Below, piece after piece: positions 42,025 to 50,368 of a DNA stretch of 64,000 bases. Every line of letters begins with the position of its first letter. The stretch's first letter is position 1. Source of the stretch: Castellaniella hirudinis_A (GTDB lineage Bacteria > Pseudomonadota > Gammaproteobacteria > Burkholderiales > Burkholderiaceae_B); NCBI RefSeq assembly GCF_047468865.1, contig NZ_JBLGTV010000003.1, forward strand, positions 124,001 to 188,000, given 5' to 3'. Under the pieces are notes generated by a model. It ran no database searches. It was given only the letters and a program-made list of their open reading frames with translations, and was not told where the DNA came from. The translations under genes and the position numbers were made by a program.

Positions 42025-42366
42025 TCACCCCCAAAAGCAGCCACACGGGTCCGCATCGACCTCGGCCACAAACTCCTCAAGTGTCCTGACCTGCGGCAAC
42101 GGCTGATAGCCGTGCCATTTGAGGTCAGCCCGCATCCAGTAGATTTTCCACACCCGCTGAGTCTTCACCCATGTGGTCTTGGCAACCGGCTCCAAGAGCC
42201 GTGAACCGTCGTAGATCACCCGATCCTCCTGAATAATCACGGACTGCCCCTCGACGGTATAGACGATATCAAGCTCGTCGCGGATCTCAGGTCTGGGCCT
42301 GCGGCTCTCTACAAAGTCACCCACCACGCGCTTGACGCGCTGCATCTCCAATTCACTAAACGCCAC
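42025..42366 (-). CDS. DUF3024 protein, antisense between terminase genes
   Basis: A 113-residue protein (VAFSELEMQRVKRVVGDFVESRRPRPEIRDELDIVY, then RLLEPVAKTTWVKTQRVWKIYWMRADLKWHGY), the DUF3024 pattern. GTG 42366 is preceded by AAGGAG. Its stop is three bases from the small terminase stop. DUF3024 proteins are small and uncharacterised, often in mobile DNA. Its orientation marks it as an insertion into the packaging block. Confidence 0.75.
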   Translation of the reverse strand: MAFSELEMQRVKRVVGDFVESRRPRPEIRDELDIVYTVEGQSVIIQEDRVIYDGSRLLEPVAKTTWVKTQRVWKIYWMRADLKWHGYQPLPQVRTLEEFVAEVDADPCGCFWG

Positions 42367-42417
42367 AGCCTCTCCTTGCTTCCTGGCGCTGCAGCCTATG
42401 CTGCGGCGCCCATTACC

Positions 42418-44115
42418 GTGCCCAAATATACCGAAATCGCCCGCCGCTATGCTCAATCCGTGGTGGCGGGGGAGATTGCTGCCTGCCAATGGGTAAAAAA
42501 AGCCTGCACGCGCCAACTGGCAGACCTCGAACGTTTCAAGGGCCGGGGGGCCGCATACCGCTTCAATCCACTACTGACTGATGGACAGGGTCGTAAATAC
42601 CGTCCCGCTGATAATCTATGCGCCTTCGTTGAATTACTGCCGCACATCAAAGGGCCGCTGGCCGGTACGCCCATCGGGCTTGAACCTTGGCAGGTGTTCG
42701 TGCTCACCACCATCTTTGGCTGGGTCGACCGCGCAGGCCGCCGACGTTTCCGACGCGCCTATATTGAAGTGCCACGGGGCAACGCCAAATCGACCCTGTC
42801 CTCTGCGGTTGGACTCTATATGCTGACCGCTGATGGCGAAGGCGGGGCCGAATGCTATTCACTGGCCACCACGCGCGACCAGGCTCGGATCGTCTTTGGC
42901 GACGCACAGGCCATGGCCCGCAAGTCTCCCGGCTTTCGGACGCGTTACGACGTGACGGTCGGTGCCCATAACATTCACGTCCTGTCCTCTGCCAGCAAGT
43001 TCGAGGCGCTGTCTGCCGAAGGCTCCACGCTCGATGGCTTGAACATCCACTTTGGCTGCATCGATGAGCTGCATGCCCACAAAACCCGCACCGTGTACGA
43101 CGTGGTGGAGACCGGCACCGGCAAACGCGACAATTCCTTGCTCTGGGTGATCACCACCGCCGGGTCCGACCGTGCGGGCATTTGCTTTGAAATTCGCTCC
43201 TTTATCACGAAGGTCTTGGACCGAGTGATGGAGGACGACAGCCAGTTCGGCATCATCTATGGGCTGGACGACACAGATGATTGGGGTGCCGAAGAATCCC
43301 TGGTGAAAGCCAATCCCAACTGGGGCATTTCGGTACGCCCCGAGGTCATCTTGCCGCTGCAGGCCAAGGCCCTGCAACTGCCTTCGGCCACCAACAATTT
43401 TCGGACTAAGCACTGCAACGACTGGGTGAGCGTGGACACCGCCTGGATGGACATCCGGGCCTGGGATCGGTGTGCTGATGCTGCCCTTACGCTGGACACC
43501 TTCGAAGGCAAGCCCTGCTGGATCGGCATCGATCTGGCCAGCAAGGTCGATATTGCCTCCATGGCTGTGCTCTTTGAGCACGGAGAGAAGGTGGCCGTGT
43601 TCGTGCGCCACTTCCTGCCCGAGGATACGGTGTTTTCTGCCGCCAACAGCCAGTACCAGGGGTGGATGAATGCAGGCAGGCTTCTGGCCACCCCTGGCAA
43701 CGTGACGGATTTTGGCCTCATCGAATCGGAGTTACTGGACTGGACCTCGCGCTTTGAAGTCAAGGCCGTGGCCTTTGACCCTTTTCAGGCCACGCAATTC
43801 TCCACCCGGATGCTTGCCGAGGGCCTGCCCATGATTGAGGTTCGGCCCACGGTGCTGAATTTCTCGGAACCCATGAAGCTGCTGGAAGCCCAGGTACTAC
43901 AAGGCAAGTTCACCTTTGATGGCGATCCGGTGCTCACCTGGATGGTCAGTAACGTCGTCTGCCATCGGGATGCCAAAGACAACATCTACCCGCGCAAGGA
44001 ACGGCCGGAAAACAAGATCGATGGCGTGGTGGCCATGCTCATGGCCTTAAATCGCCTGGTGCTCGATACCGGCGACTCAGGCTTTATCGAACAAGGTTTT
44101 GTGGTGATCGACTGA
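42418..44115 (+). CDS. Terminase large subunit
   Basis: About 565 residues. The packaging ATPase has Walker A VPRGNAKST near residue 118 and Walker B CIDELHAH near 214; the nuclease half begins WIGIDLASKVDI, with the acidic residues expected of the RNase H-like fold, and AFDPFQATQF later. It cuts concatemeric DNA and pumps it into the head. GTG 42418 (PKYTEIARRYAQ) is preferred; an in-frame TTG at 42376 would add 14 low-complexity residues. Its stop overlaps the portal ATG. Confidence 0.92.
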   Translation: MPKYTEIARRYAQSVVAGEIAACQWVKKACTRQLADLERFKGRGAAYRFNPLLTDGQGRKYRPADNLCAFVELLPHIKGPLAGTPIGLEPWQVFVLTTIFGWVDRAGRRRFRRAYIEVPRGNAKSTLSSAVGLYMLTADGEGGAECYSLATTRDQARIVFGDAQAMARKSPGFRTRYDVTVGAHNIHVLSSASKFEALSAEGSTLDGLNIHFGCIDELHAHKTRTVYDVVETGTGKRDNSLLWVITTAGSDRAGICFEIRSFITKVLDRVMEDDSQFGIIYGLDDTDDWGAEESLVKANPNWGISVRPEVILPLQAKALQLPSATNNFRTKHCNDWVSVDTAWMDIRAWDRCADAALTLDTFEGKPCWIGIDLASKVDIASMAVLFEHGEKVAVFVRHFLPEDTVFSAANSQYQGWMNAGRLLATPGNVTDFGLIESELLDWTSRFEVKAVAFDPFQATQFSTRMLAEGLPMIEVRPTVLNFSEPMKLLEAQVLQGKFTFDGDPVLTWMVSNVVCHRDAKDNIYPRKERPENKIDGVVAMLMALNRLVLDTGDSGFIEQGFVVID

Positions 44116-45455
44116 TGATGAAACTCTTTGACCGTTTCTCGCGTTCCAGCCGCAAAGCCGCCCGAATTGAGCCCACGCTCGGCATCGTCGCCGATGCAAC
44201 GGATTTGCAACCCGCTGCATCATCCGATGCCATCCGGATGTTTGAAATCTTCGGTGACTCAACGACCGCAGCCGGTGCTGTGGTGAACTCAGCCACCTCC
44301 ATGCGGGTGTCAGCTGTCTTTGCCTGCGTGAGCCTCATTGCCGGGTCCATCGCGCAATTGCCGCTCCCCATCTATCACCGCGACGGTCCTGCCCGTACCC
44401 GTATCGACCATCCTTACTGGTGGATCCTGAACGAACAGTTCTGCTCCGCCTGGGGCGCAACGGCAGGTTGGGAATTTCTCACCACACAAGTATTGCTACG
44501 AGGCGATGGCATCGCTTTCATCGAGCGGGGACGAGATGGGGCCATGCGCTCACTCATCCCCTGGCCGCGAGATCGGGTCGATATCGTGTGTCAGCGCAAG
44601 GCACACACTCGGTCACCACATCGCCTGCAATACACGTTCTATGGCGATGAGGGTTACTTCACCGCTGATCAGGATGATGTGCTGCACCTGCCAGGGTTTG
44701 GTTTTAACGGCACCGAATCCATGTCAGTCATCCAGTGGGGCGCACGCAACGGAATCGGCATCGCCATCCAGGGGGACGATCACGCAGGGCGCTTTTTCAA
44801 TAGCGGTGGCAAGCCCGAGGTCGCAATCCGGGCAGCAGGCCGCATGAGCGTAGATCAGCAAGAAGACTTTCGGGCCGCGTGGGTCGCCAAATATGGTGGC
44901 CCAGGGGCCAACACCAAGATCCCACTCATTCTCACTGAAGGTCTGGAGGTGAAGGAACTCACGATGTCGGCGGTCGATCAGCAGCTGCTTGAATCTCGCC
45001 AGTGGCAGGTGATCGATATTGCCCGTGCCTTTGGGGTGCCGCCGCACATGATCGGAGAAACCTCCAAATCCACGAGCTGGGGTTCGGGCATTGAGCAGAT
45101 GTATATCGGCTTTGTGCGCAACACCCTGGGCTCACATTTGAAACGCATCAAGGATGAACTGAACCGCAAACTGTTCCGTACCCCTGGTCTCTTTGTTGAG
45201 CACAACGTCGATGGCTTTATGGCGGGCGACAGCAAAGCGCAGGCCACCTACTTTGGCAAGGCACTCGGTGGCCCCGGTGCCCAGGGCTGGATGACCGTAA
45301 ACGAAGTGCGACGCCTGAAAAATCTCCCTCCCGTAGAGGGCGGCGACACGCTTTACAAACCTGCTGATTCCTCTGTCAACACCACGTCTACCAGCCCGGC
45401 AGAGGATGAGGATGATACCGAGGACCTTTCCGAGGATGACCATGAAAACGCTTAA
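44115..45455 (+). CDS. Phage portal protein (HK97 family)
   Basis: A 446-residue portal with SMRVSAVFACVSLIAGSIAQLPLPIY, the conserved start of the HK97 portal core, ALNEQFCS-like WWILNEQF, and DIARAFGVPPHMIGE near residue 300. It forms the dodecameric ring at one capsid vertex for DNA entry. ATG 44115 overlaps the terminase stop; ATG 44118 is equivalent. Confidence 0.92.
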   Translation: MMKLFDRFSRSSRKAARIEPTLGIVADATDLQPAASSDAIRMFEIFGDSTTAAGAVVNSATSMRVSAVFACVSLIAGSIAQLPLPIYHRDGPARTRIDHPYWWILNEQFCSAWGATAGWEFLTTQVLLRGDGIAFIERGRDGAMRSLIPWPRDRVDIVCQRKAHTRSPHRLQYTFYGDEGYFTADQDDVLHLPGFGFNGTESMSVIQWGARNGIGIAIQGDDHAGRFFNSGGKPEVAIRAAGRMSVDQQEDFRAAWVAKYGGPGANTKIPLILTEGLEVKELTMSAVDQQLLESRQWQVIDIARAFGVPPHMIGETSKSTSWGSGIEQMYIGFVRNTLGSHLKRIKDELNRKLFRTPGLFVEHNVDGFMAGDSKAQATYFGKALGGPGAQGWMTVNEVRRLKNLPPVEGGDTLYKPADSSVNTTSTSPAEDEDDTEDLSEDDHENA

Positions 45456-46179
45456 ATTGCTTCAACTTGCCCGCGAGAATGCGGGTGCCTCCCTGCCCTT
45501 ACGCCTCGAAGCCCAGAGCGGTGAACCGTCACTGTATCTGCATGGGGTGATCGGTGGCTTTTGGGGCGATATCGATGAGACAGAATTTGCCAAGACGCTG
45601 GCTGGACTCACCGCCCAGACAATTCATCTGCGCATCGATTCGCCCGGTGGCGACGTGTTTGCCGCCCGATCCATGATGACCGCCATCGCGCAGCACCCGG
45701 CACGCATCATCGCCCACGTGGACGGTCTAGCCGCATCGGCTGCCACGGGTCTTTGCATGGCCTGTGATGAGGTGGAAATGAGCCAAGGCGCAGGTTTCAT
45801 GATCCACAACGCCTGGACGGTCGTCATCGGCAACAAGGACGATCTCATTGATGCCGCAGGGCTGCTCGAGAAAATCGACGTCGGGCTTGCTCATGATTAC
45901 GCCAGGCGCACGGACAAGGCCACTGGCGAAATCACCGCCTGGATGGATGCTGAAACGTGGTTTACCGCCGATGAAGCGCGTGAGGCTGGTTTCGTTGACC
46001 GGGTGGTAGAAATCGTGGGCAAGCGCACAGCAAACGCCTGGAACCTCTCGGCGTATCGCAACGCCCCCAAAGCACCCATGGCACAGGCCGCGAGCAACTC
46101 CGCCTGCGACGCAGCACTCCTTAGCCATCGGGCAGCGATTGAACGGCACTTCACTCTCTTTGAGCGTATGCCAGCGTAA
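45442..46179 (+). CDS. Head maturation protease (ClpP-like)
   Basis: A 245-residue ClpP-fold protease: IHLRIDSPGGDVFAA, catalytic Ser99 in GLAASAATG and His122 in FMIHNAW. It cleaves the scaffold region of the capsid protein during prohead maturation. ATG 45442 lies inside the last codons of the portal gene (14-base overlap), suggesting coupled translation. Confidence 0.92.
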   Translation: MKTLKLLQLARENAGASLPLRLEAQSGEPSLYLHGVIGGFWGDIDETEFAKTLAGLTAQTIHLRIDSPGGDVFAARSMMTAIAQHPARIIAHVDGLAASAATGLCMACDEVEMSQGAGFMIHNAWTVVIGNKDDLIDAAGLLEKIDVGLAHDYARRTDKATGEITAWMDAETWFTADEAREAGFVDRVVEIVGKRTANAWNLSAYRNAPKAPMAQAASNSACDAALLSHRAAIERHFTLFERMPA

Positions 46180-46214
46180 TCCATCCCGATCACACTCCCT
46201 TTCTTTCCCCGCAG

Positions 46215-46236
46215 ACCCGCCTCCTGGCGGGTTTTT
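46215..46236 (+). terminator. Terminator-like hairpin before the capsid gene
   Basis: ACCCGCC 46215-46221 pairs with GGCGGGT 46226-46232 around TCCT, with a T-run after. It sits in the 81-bp gap between protease and capsid genes and may adjust capsid expression or partly terminate. Confidence 0.65.
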
Positions 46237-46260
46237 CTATTTCTACAAGGACTCAAACCC

Positions 46261-47472
46261 ATGTTCAACCTCCAAGCAGAACGCGAACGGCGCACAGCGC
46301 TCGCCAAAGAAACCCGCAATCTCCTCGACCAGCACCCCGGCACCGCCTGGACGGACGATCACCAGAAGCAATATGACGAAAAGGTGGCCGATATCGAGCG
46401 CATCGACGATGCGATTGCCCGCCACCAAAAACTCATGGATCTCACTGCCGAGGAAAACATGCGTACCGCTGTGCGTGATGTGGCACCGGCAGGTGGCAAG
46501 GATGAGGCCGTCGCGCTTTTTGATAAATGGTGTCGGGGTGGCGACAATGCGCTCACGCCCGACGAATGGCGTGCAGTGCGCAACACCATGTCCACCACCA
46601 CCGACTCCGAGGGCGGCTACACCGTTCCGACCACGGTGGCCACCACCATCCTGGATGCCCTGAAAGCCTACGGCGGCATGCGAGCCGTGGCCAATGTCAT
46701 TCGCACCACCTCGGGTGAGGCGATGAATTTCCCCACGTCGGATGGCACCAGCGAAAAGGGCGAACTTGTGGGCGAGAACACCTCGGCCACGGATGCCGAC
46801 GTGAGCTTTGGCGTCAAGACGCTGCCCGTCTACAAATACAGTTCCAAAGTGGTCACCGTCCCGTGGGAACTGCTGCAGGACTCCAGCGCCGATATCGAAG
46901 GTTTTGTACGGGATCGGCTGCAGGTACGTCTGGGACGCATCACCAATGCACACTTCACCACCGGCACTGGATCAAGCCAGCCCAATGGGCTTATCACTGC
47001 CGCCTCGGTGGGTGTCACAGGGGCGGTGTCGGCCACAGCCAAGATCACCTATGACGATCTGGTGGACATTGAACACGCGGTGGATCCCGCGTATCGGCGT
47101 AATGCCGCATGGATGATGCACGACGACATGTTGAAACTCATCCGCAAGGTTAAAGATACGGACGGACGACCCATTTTTGTACCCGGCTATGAACAGGGCA
47201 ATCCGGGTGGCGCTCCTGATCGGCTGCTCAATCGCAACATCACGGTCAACCAGGACATGGCAAGCCCTGCGGCTTCTGCCATCTCCATCGCCTTCGGGGA
47301 TTTCAGCTATTACAAAATCCGCGACGTGATGGCTGTGACCCTGTTCCGGTTCACAGACTCCGCCTACACCAAGAAGGGCCAGGTGGGGTTTCTTGCCTGG
47401 ATGCGCTCGGGCGGCAATCTCGTGGACGTGGGCGGTGCCGTCAAGACCTTCAAGCACGGTGCTGCCGCCTGA
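46261..47472 (+). CDS. Major capsid protein (HK97 fold)
   Basis: A 403-residue capsid protein. Residues 1-105 are a charged coiled-coil delta domain (ERERRTALAKETRNLLDQ, KQYDEKVADIERIDDAIARHQ) normally removed by the protease. The core starts around TDSEGGYTVPTTVATTILDAL and has TTGTGSSQPNGLI and AAWMMHDDMLKLIRKVKD, both typical HK97-fold landmarks. It builds the icosahedral head. Confidence 0.93.
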   Translation: MFNLQAERERRTALAKETRNLLDQHPGTAWTDDHQKQYDEKVADIERIDDAIARHQKLMDLTAEENMRTAVRDVAPAGGKDEAVALFDKWCRGGDNALTPDEWRAVRNTMSTTTDSEGGYTVPTTVATTILDALKAYGGMRAVANVIRTTSGEAMNFPTSDGTSEKGELVGENTSATDADVSFGVKTLPVYKYSSKVVTVPWELLQDSSADIEGFVRDRLQVRLGRITNAHFTTGTGSSQPNGLITAASVGVTGAVSATAKITYDDLVDIEHAVDPAYRRNAAWMMHDDMLKLIRKVKDTDGRPIFVPGYEQGNPGGAPDRLLNRNITVNQDMASPAASAISIAFGDFSYYKIRDVMAVTLFRFTDSAYTKKGQVGFLAWMRSGGNLVDVGGAVKTFKHGAAA

Positions 47473-47550
47473 CCCTTTGCTGATTTTCCACCACCTTCGA
47501 TATGGCTGGCCTCCTTGTGGGTCGGCCATATCTCTTTGCGGAGCGCCCTC

Positions 47551-47757
47551 ATGACGAAAGATCGGAAACCCAATGCGAAGGCCGACACCATCGAATGCGC
47601 GGTGCGTCTGGACTGCCTCTACGGCAAGCACGACGACATCATTGAACTGCCCGCCCCCGAGGCTCAGGCTGCATGCGAGGCGGGATTTGTCGACACTCAT
47701 CCAAACGCTGTTGCGGCCATTCGAGATGTGGCACCTGCCGCCGAGCAGGCCCCATAA
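47551..47757 (+). CDS. Small head-associated protein, unrecognised
   Basis: A 68-residue protein (MTKDRKPNAKADTIECAVRLDCLYGKHDDII) between the capsid and connector genes. The position is that of small head-tail or decoration proteins in HK97-type clusters. No family recognised. Confidence 0.62.
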   Translation: MTKDRKPNAKADTIECAVRLDCLYGKHDDIIELPAPEAQAACEAGFVDTHPNAVAAIRDVAPAAEQAP

Positions 47758-47769
47758 GGAGGCACGGGC

Positions 47770-48189
47770 ATGCTGCGCGTCACAACTGCCGCTACTGCCG
47801 AGCCGATCACCGTGGACGACGTCAAGGTCATCTTACGCCTGGACGATTCAGGGTTCGATACGGTACTGCCAGCCATGATTGCCGCTGCCCGCGAGATCGT
47901 GGAGCAGCAAACGGGGCTGGCTCTGGCCACAGCCACCTATGAATGGACGCCCACGGCGGGCCGCACGGAACCTTTGCCGCTATTACCCGCCACGGTCACA
48001 AGCGACGAAGGGGTATATCCCATCACGCTCCAGACCACCGCCGCCTTGGCTCCGGCAGCACTCAAAGCTGCCATGTATCTGCTCGTTGGCGACATGCTGG
48101 CCAATACAGAAGCCTCCACTGAGCAGGCGCTCATCGAGAACCCTGCCCTCGAGCGCCTGATCGCACCATACCGACGAGTCTTGTCATGA
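47770..48189 (+). CDS. Head-tail connector (gp6-like adaptor)
   Basis: A 139-residue protein with EPITVDDVKVILRLDD, PAMIAAAREIVEQQTG and ALKAAMYLLVGDML, the HK97 gp6 pattern. It forms the ring below the portal. Its stop overlaps the next ATG by four bases. Confidence 0.88.
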   Translation: MLRVTTAATAEPITVDDVKVILRLDDSGFDTVLPAMIAAAREIVEQQTGLALATATYEWTPTAGRTEPLPLLPATVTSDEGVYPITLQTTAALAPAALKAAMYLLVGDMLANTEASTEQALIENPALERLIAPYRRVLS

Positions 48190-48506
48190 AGGCCGGGACA
48201 TTTAATCGGCGCATCATGATTCAGGACCACGTCCAGGAGCAAGATGACACCGGCCAAATCATCGATATATGGGTAGACATAGCGACCGCGTGGGCCTGGA
48301 TTAAAACGCAGTCGGGGATGTCCACCATCAGTAACGGCGTGGCCATTTCCCTGACCCACTACAGCTTCCGAATCCGCTATCGCACCGACGTCGATGTGGG
48401 CATGCGTGTTTTCTACAACGGCGTCTCATTTGACATCCAGTACATCGCCCACGATCTCGCCCATCACGAATGGACAGATCTCGTCTGCCAGACGACGGGC
48501 GAATAG
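48186..48506 (+). CDS. Phage head closure protein
   Basis: A 106-residue protein (MKAGTFNRRIMIQDHVQEQDDTGQI, then YSFRIRYRTDVDVGMRVFYNGVSFDIQYI), the SPP1 gp16/HK97 gp7-like stopper. It closes the filled head and presents the docking surface for a tail. It is the last head-assembly gene; in HK97-like phages tail genes would follow here, but none does. Confidence 0.87.
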   Translation: MKAGTFNRRIMIQDHVQEQDDTGQIIDIWVDIATAWAWIKTQSGMSTISNGVAISLTHYSFRIRYRTDVDVGMRVFYNGVSFDIQYIAHDLAHHEWTDLVCQTTGE

Positions 48507-48556
48507 CGACTCTCCTTACCGTGCCATCGCTGCACCTGGCCTGCGAGTTCATCATC

Positions 48557-48820
48557 ATGCCCAATCCGTCACAGGACGAGATCGAATCGATCCTCGCCCA
48601 GCAACGCGCCCACACCCAACGAATCCAGGAACTCTGCGAGGTGGTCAGACGAATCGAAGCCGACACGGCGGGAATCGTGGACATTTTCCAGAGCCTAAAC
48701 GGTGCATTCAAGGTACTGCACTGCATCGGCAAACTTGCACGGCCCATCGGCTGGATCGCTGCTGCTGTCACGGCAGTCGTGGCAGCCTGGGCGAGCATCA
48801 AACACGGAGTCATCAAATGA
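48557..48820 (+). CDS. Holin-like small membrane protein
   Basis: An 87-residue protein with a helical, coiled-coil-like N-terminus (DEIESILAQQRAHTQRIQELCEVVRRI) and one C-terminal membrane helix (PIGWIAAAVTAVVAAWASI). It immediately precedes a peptidoglycan hydrolase gene and overlaps it by ATGA, so a holin-type role in lysis is likely but unproven. Confidence 0.6.
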   Translation: MPNPSQDEIESILAQQRAHTQRIQELCEVVRRIEADTAGIVDIFQSLNGAFKVLHCIGKLARPIGWIAAAVTAVVAAWASIKHGVIK

Positions 48821-49497
48821 AAAACCCTCGCGGAATCCGCAACCGAAACCCTGGGAATTTGCGCTGGGGCGATCCCTGGCAAGGCCTCGTGCCAGCCAAA
48901 CAGCGCACCGACAAGGCCTTTTGTCAGTTCGTATCTGATGTCTACGGCATCCGGGCGTTGGCCAGGACCTTGATCACCTATCAGGATAAGCACGGTCTGC
49001 GAACCATCTCGCAGATCATTAGCCGCTGGGCACCTGCTTTGGAAAACGATACGCAAGCCTACATTCTGGCCGTTGCCAAGCGAACCGGGCGAAGGCCAGA
49101 TGAAACCCTGGAGATGCAGTCCTACCGGGATTTGAAGGCCGTCACTGAGGCGATTATCCGCCACGAGAACGGTCCTGGCTCATTATCAACCCTCAATTCC
49201 TGGTACAACGCCACGATCATCAACAAAGGCCTGGCCCTGGCTGGTATCGAACCACGGCAAAAGGCAGCAGGCCCGATCCCGGTAACTCGGGAAACGATTG
49301 GTGCTACGGCGACTGGCGGGGTGGGTCTGGCCCAGATCGCGGATGTGCTGCCCCAAGTGTCAGACGCCATCTCCCAGGCCAATGGTCATCTGGCCAGTGG
49401 ATCCGCTGTGCGTATTGCCATCGGCCTCGCGCTGGTGGGGATCGCGGCTTTCATTGCATGGTCACAGGTGCGCCGCCACCAGGCAGGGGTGCTGTGA
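48817..49497 (+). CDS. Putative phage peptidoglycan hydrolase (structural protein P5-like)
   Basis: A 226-residue protein beginning MKNPRGIRNRNPGNLRWGDPWQGL. The RNxNPGN opening is characteristic of a phage lytic enzyme family, often labelled structural protein P5. The C-terminus holds a membrane helix (VRIAIGLALVGIAAFIAWSQ), so the enzyme may be tethered. Gene overlaps on both sides tie it to the holin-like and spanin genes. Confidence 0.72.
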   Translation: MKNPRGIRNRNPGNLRWGDPWQGLVPAKQRTDKAFCQFVSDVYGIRALARTLITYQDKHGLRTISQIISRWAPALENDTQAYILAVAKRTGRRPDETLEMQSYRDLKAVTEAIIRHENGPGSLSTLNSWYNATIINKGLALAGIEPRQKAAGPIPVTRETIGATATGGVGLAQIADVLPQVSDAISQANGHLASGSAVRIAIGLALVGIAAFIAWSQVRRHQAGVL

Positions 49498-49754
49498 TGT
49501 GGGCGGCATTCTCGGTTGGCCTTTGGCCGCGAATCCAGGGGTGGAGCCTCACAGCGCTGGCCACCTTACTCGTTCTCGTCGGTGCCTATGCCGCCGGTGG
49601 GCGGGCGGCCAGGCGATCTACCGAACTGGACGCTGCTCATCGAAATCTCAACCTACGAAGGAAGGCTGATCATGTGGCTCGTAAGATTGGTGCGCTGGAT
49701 GATGATGCTGTCCGTCGTCGCGCTCGTCGGTGGGTGCGTGACAACGGGCGGTGA
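49497..49754 (+). CDS. Rz-like inner-membrane spanin
   Basis: An 85-residue protein with an N-terminal membrane helix (WSLTALATLLVLVGAYAAGG) and a charged periplasmic tail (ARRSTELDAAHRNLNLRRKAD). A lipoprotein ORF begins inside it in another frame, as in lambda Rz/Rz1. It would span the periplasm with that partner and fuse membranes in lysis. Confidence 0.65.
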   Translation: MWAAFSVGLWPRIQGWSLTALATLLVLVGAYAAGGRAARRSTELDAAHRNLNLRRKADHVARKIGALDDDAVRRRARRWVRDNGR

Positions 49755-49875
49755 TTACTGCCAGATTGCCAAACCTGTCCAGTGGAGCACCGTGCAGGAA
49801 CTTGATGCCACTCCGACACCGATCACGCGGCAGATTGTCATGCACAATGAAATTTGGAGGCAGTTCTGTCAATGA
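49672..49875 (+). CDS. Rz1-like outer-membrane spanin lipoprotein
   Basis: A 67-residue protein with a signal peptide and lipobox LVGGC, Cys22 being the lipidated residue, then a short Pro/Thr-containing mature part (DATPTPITRQIVMHNEIWRQFC). It starts inside the Rz-like gene and ends 121 bases after it. ATG 49672 follows AGGAAGG. Confidence 0.7.
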   Translation: MWLVRLVRWMMMLSVVALVGGCVTTGGDYCQIAKPVQWSTVQELDATPTPITRQIVMHNEIWRQFCQ

Positions 49876-50038
49876 GATGAAACGTCTATCCCCGAGGCCA
49901 ATTGCTCTGCAGCAATGGCAACACACAGCCCAGCAAGTCTTTGATTCATAATAACTTATGCATTAAAAATGCCCGACAGAAAACTTGTCTTTAATGGTAA
50001 ACCGAGCGTTCATAACTTACGAAATCAAAGAGAAAGCT

Positions 50039-50278
50039 ATGACCCACGACAAAATTAATGCACTGCTTGCGACATCGTACAACTTGCATGTCCAGCAAGG
50101 TAAAGGAATGACGCCAGCAGAAGCCGCCGAGCTGTCACGTCCAGACAAGGTAGCGCTTGCATACCTATTGCGTGAGAAAGGCAGCAGCCAGCTGTACAGC
50201 CAGGTAGATGCTGATGAGGCGTACATTGCCCTAACGTCCTCTCCGCAAGAACTGTGCCAGATGTGTTGGGAACATTAA
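50039..50278 (+). CDS. Small protein of the restriction cassette edge, unrecognised
   Basis: A 79-residue protein (MTHDKINALLATSYNLHVQQGKGMTPAEAAEL) of helical character with two cysteines near the end (ELCQMCWEH). AT-rich codon use matches the following restriction genes rather than the phage lysis genes. Half-sites like those of the 50281 palindrome lie upstream at 49954 and about 50012. Confidence 0.6.
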   Translation: MTHDKINALLATSYNLHVQQGKGMTPAEAAELSRPDKVALAYLLREKGSSQLYSQVDADEAYIALTSSPQELCQMCWEH

Positions 50279-50280
50279 AA

Positions 50281-50306
50281 TACGCATAAGTGCGCACTTA
50301 TGCGTA
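50281..50306. promoter_or_regulatory. Perfect 26-bp palindrome before the restriction operon
   Basis: Arms TACGCATAAGTGC and GCACTTATGCGTA are exact reverse complements with no spacer. Another copy of the half-site core ACTTATG follows directly (50307 onward), and ACTTATGC occurs at 49954-49961. This is an operator-like site, probably for the RHH protein encoded 63 bases downstream. Confidence 0.7.
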
Positions 50307-50368
50307 CTTATGTTGCTTTGTGCGGCTTCTAGTGATTTAATAGCTACGATCTCGCGCAAGGAGTCCCT

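Noticed and set aside
48557..49875. Degenerate tail genes between head closure and restriction cassette
   Set aside because: The frames here encode a holin-like protein, a hydrolase and nested spanins with intact overlaps; no leftover tail-like fragment was found in any frame.
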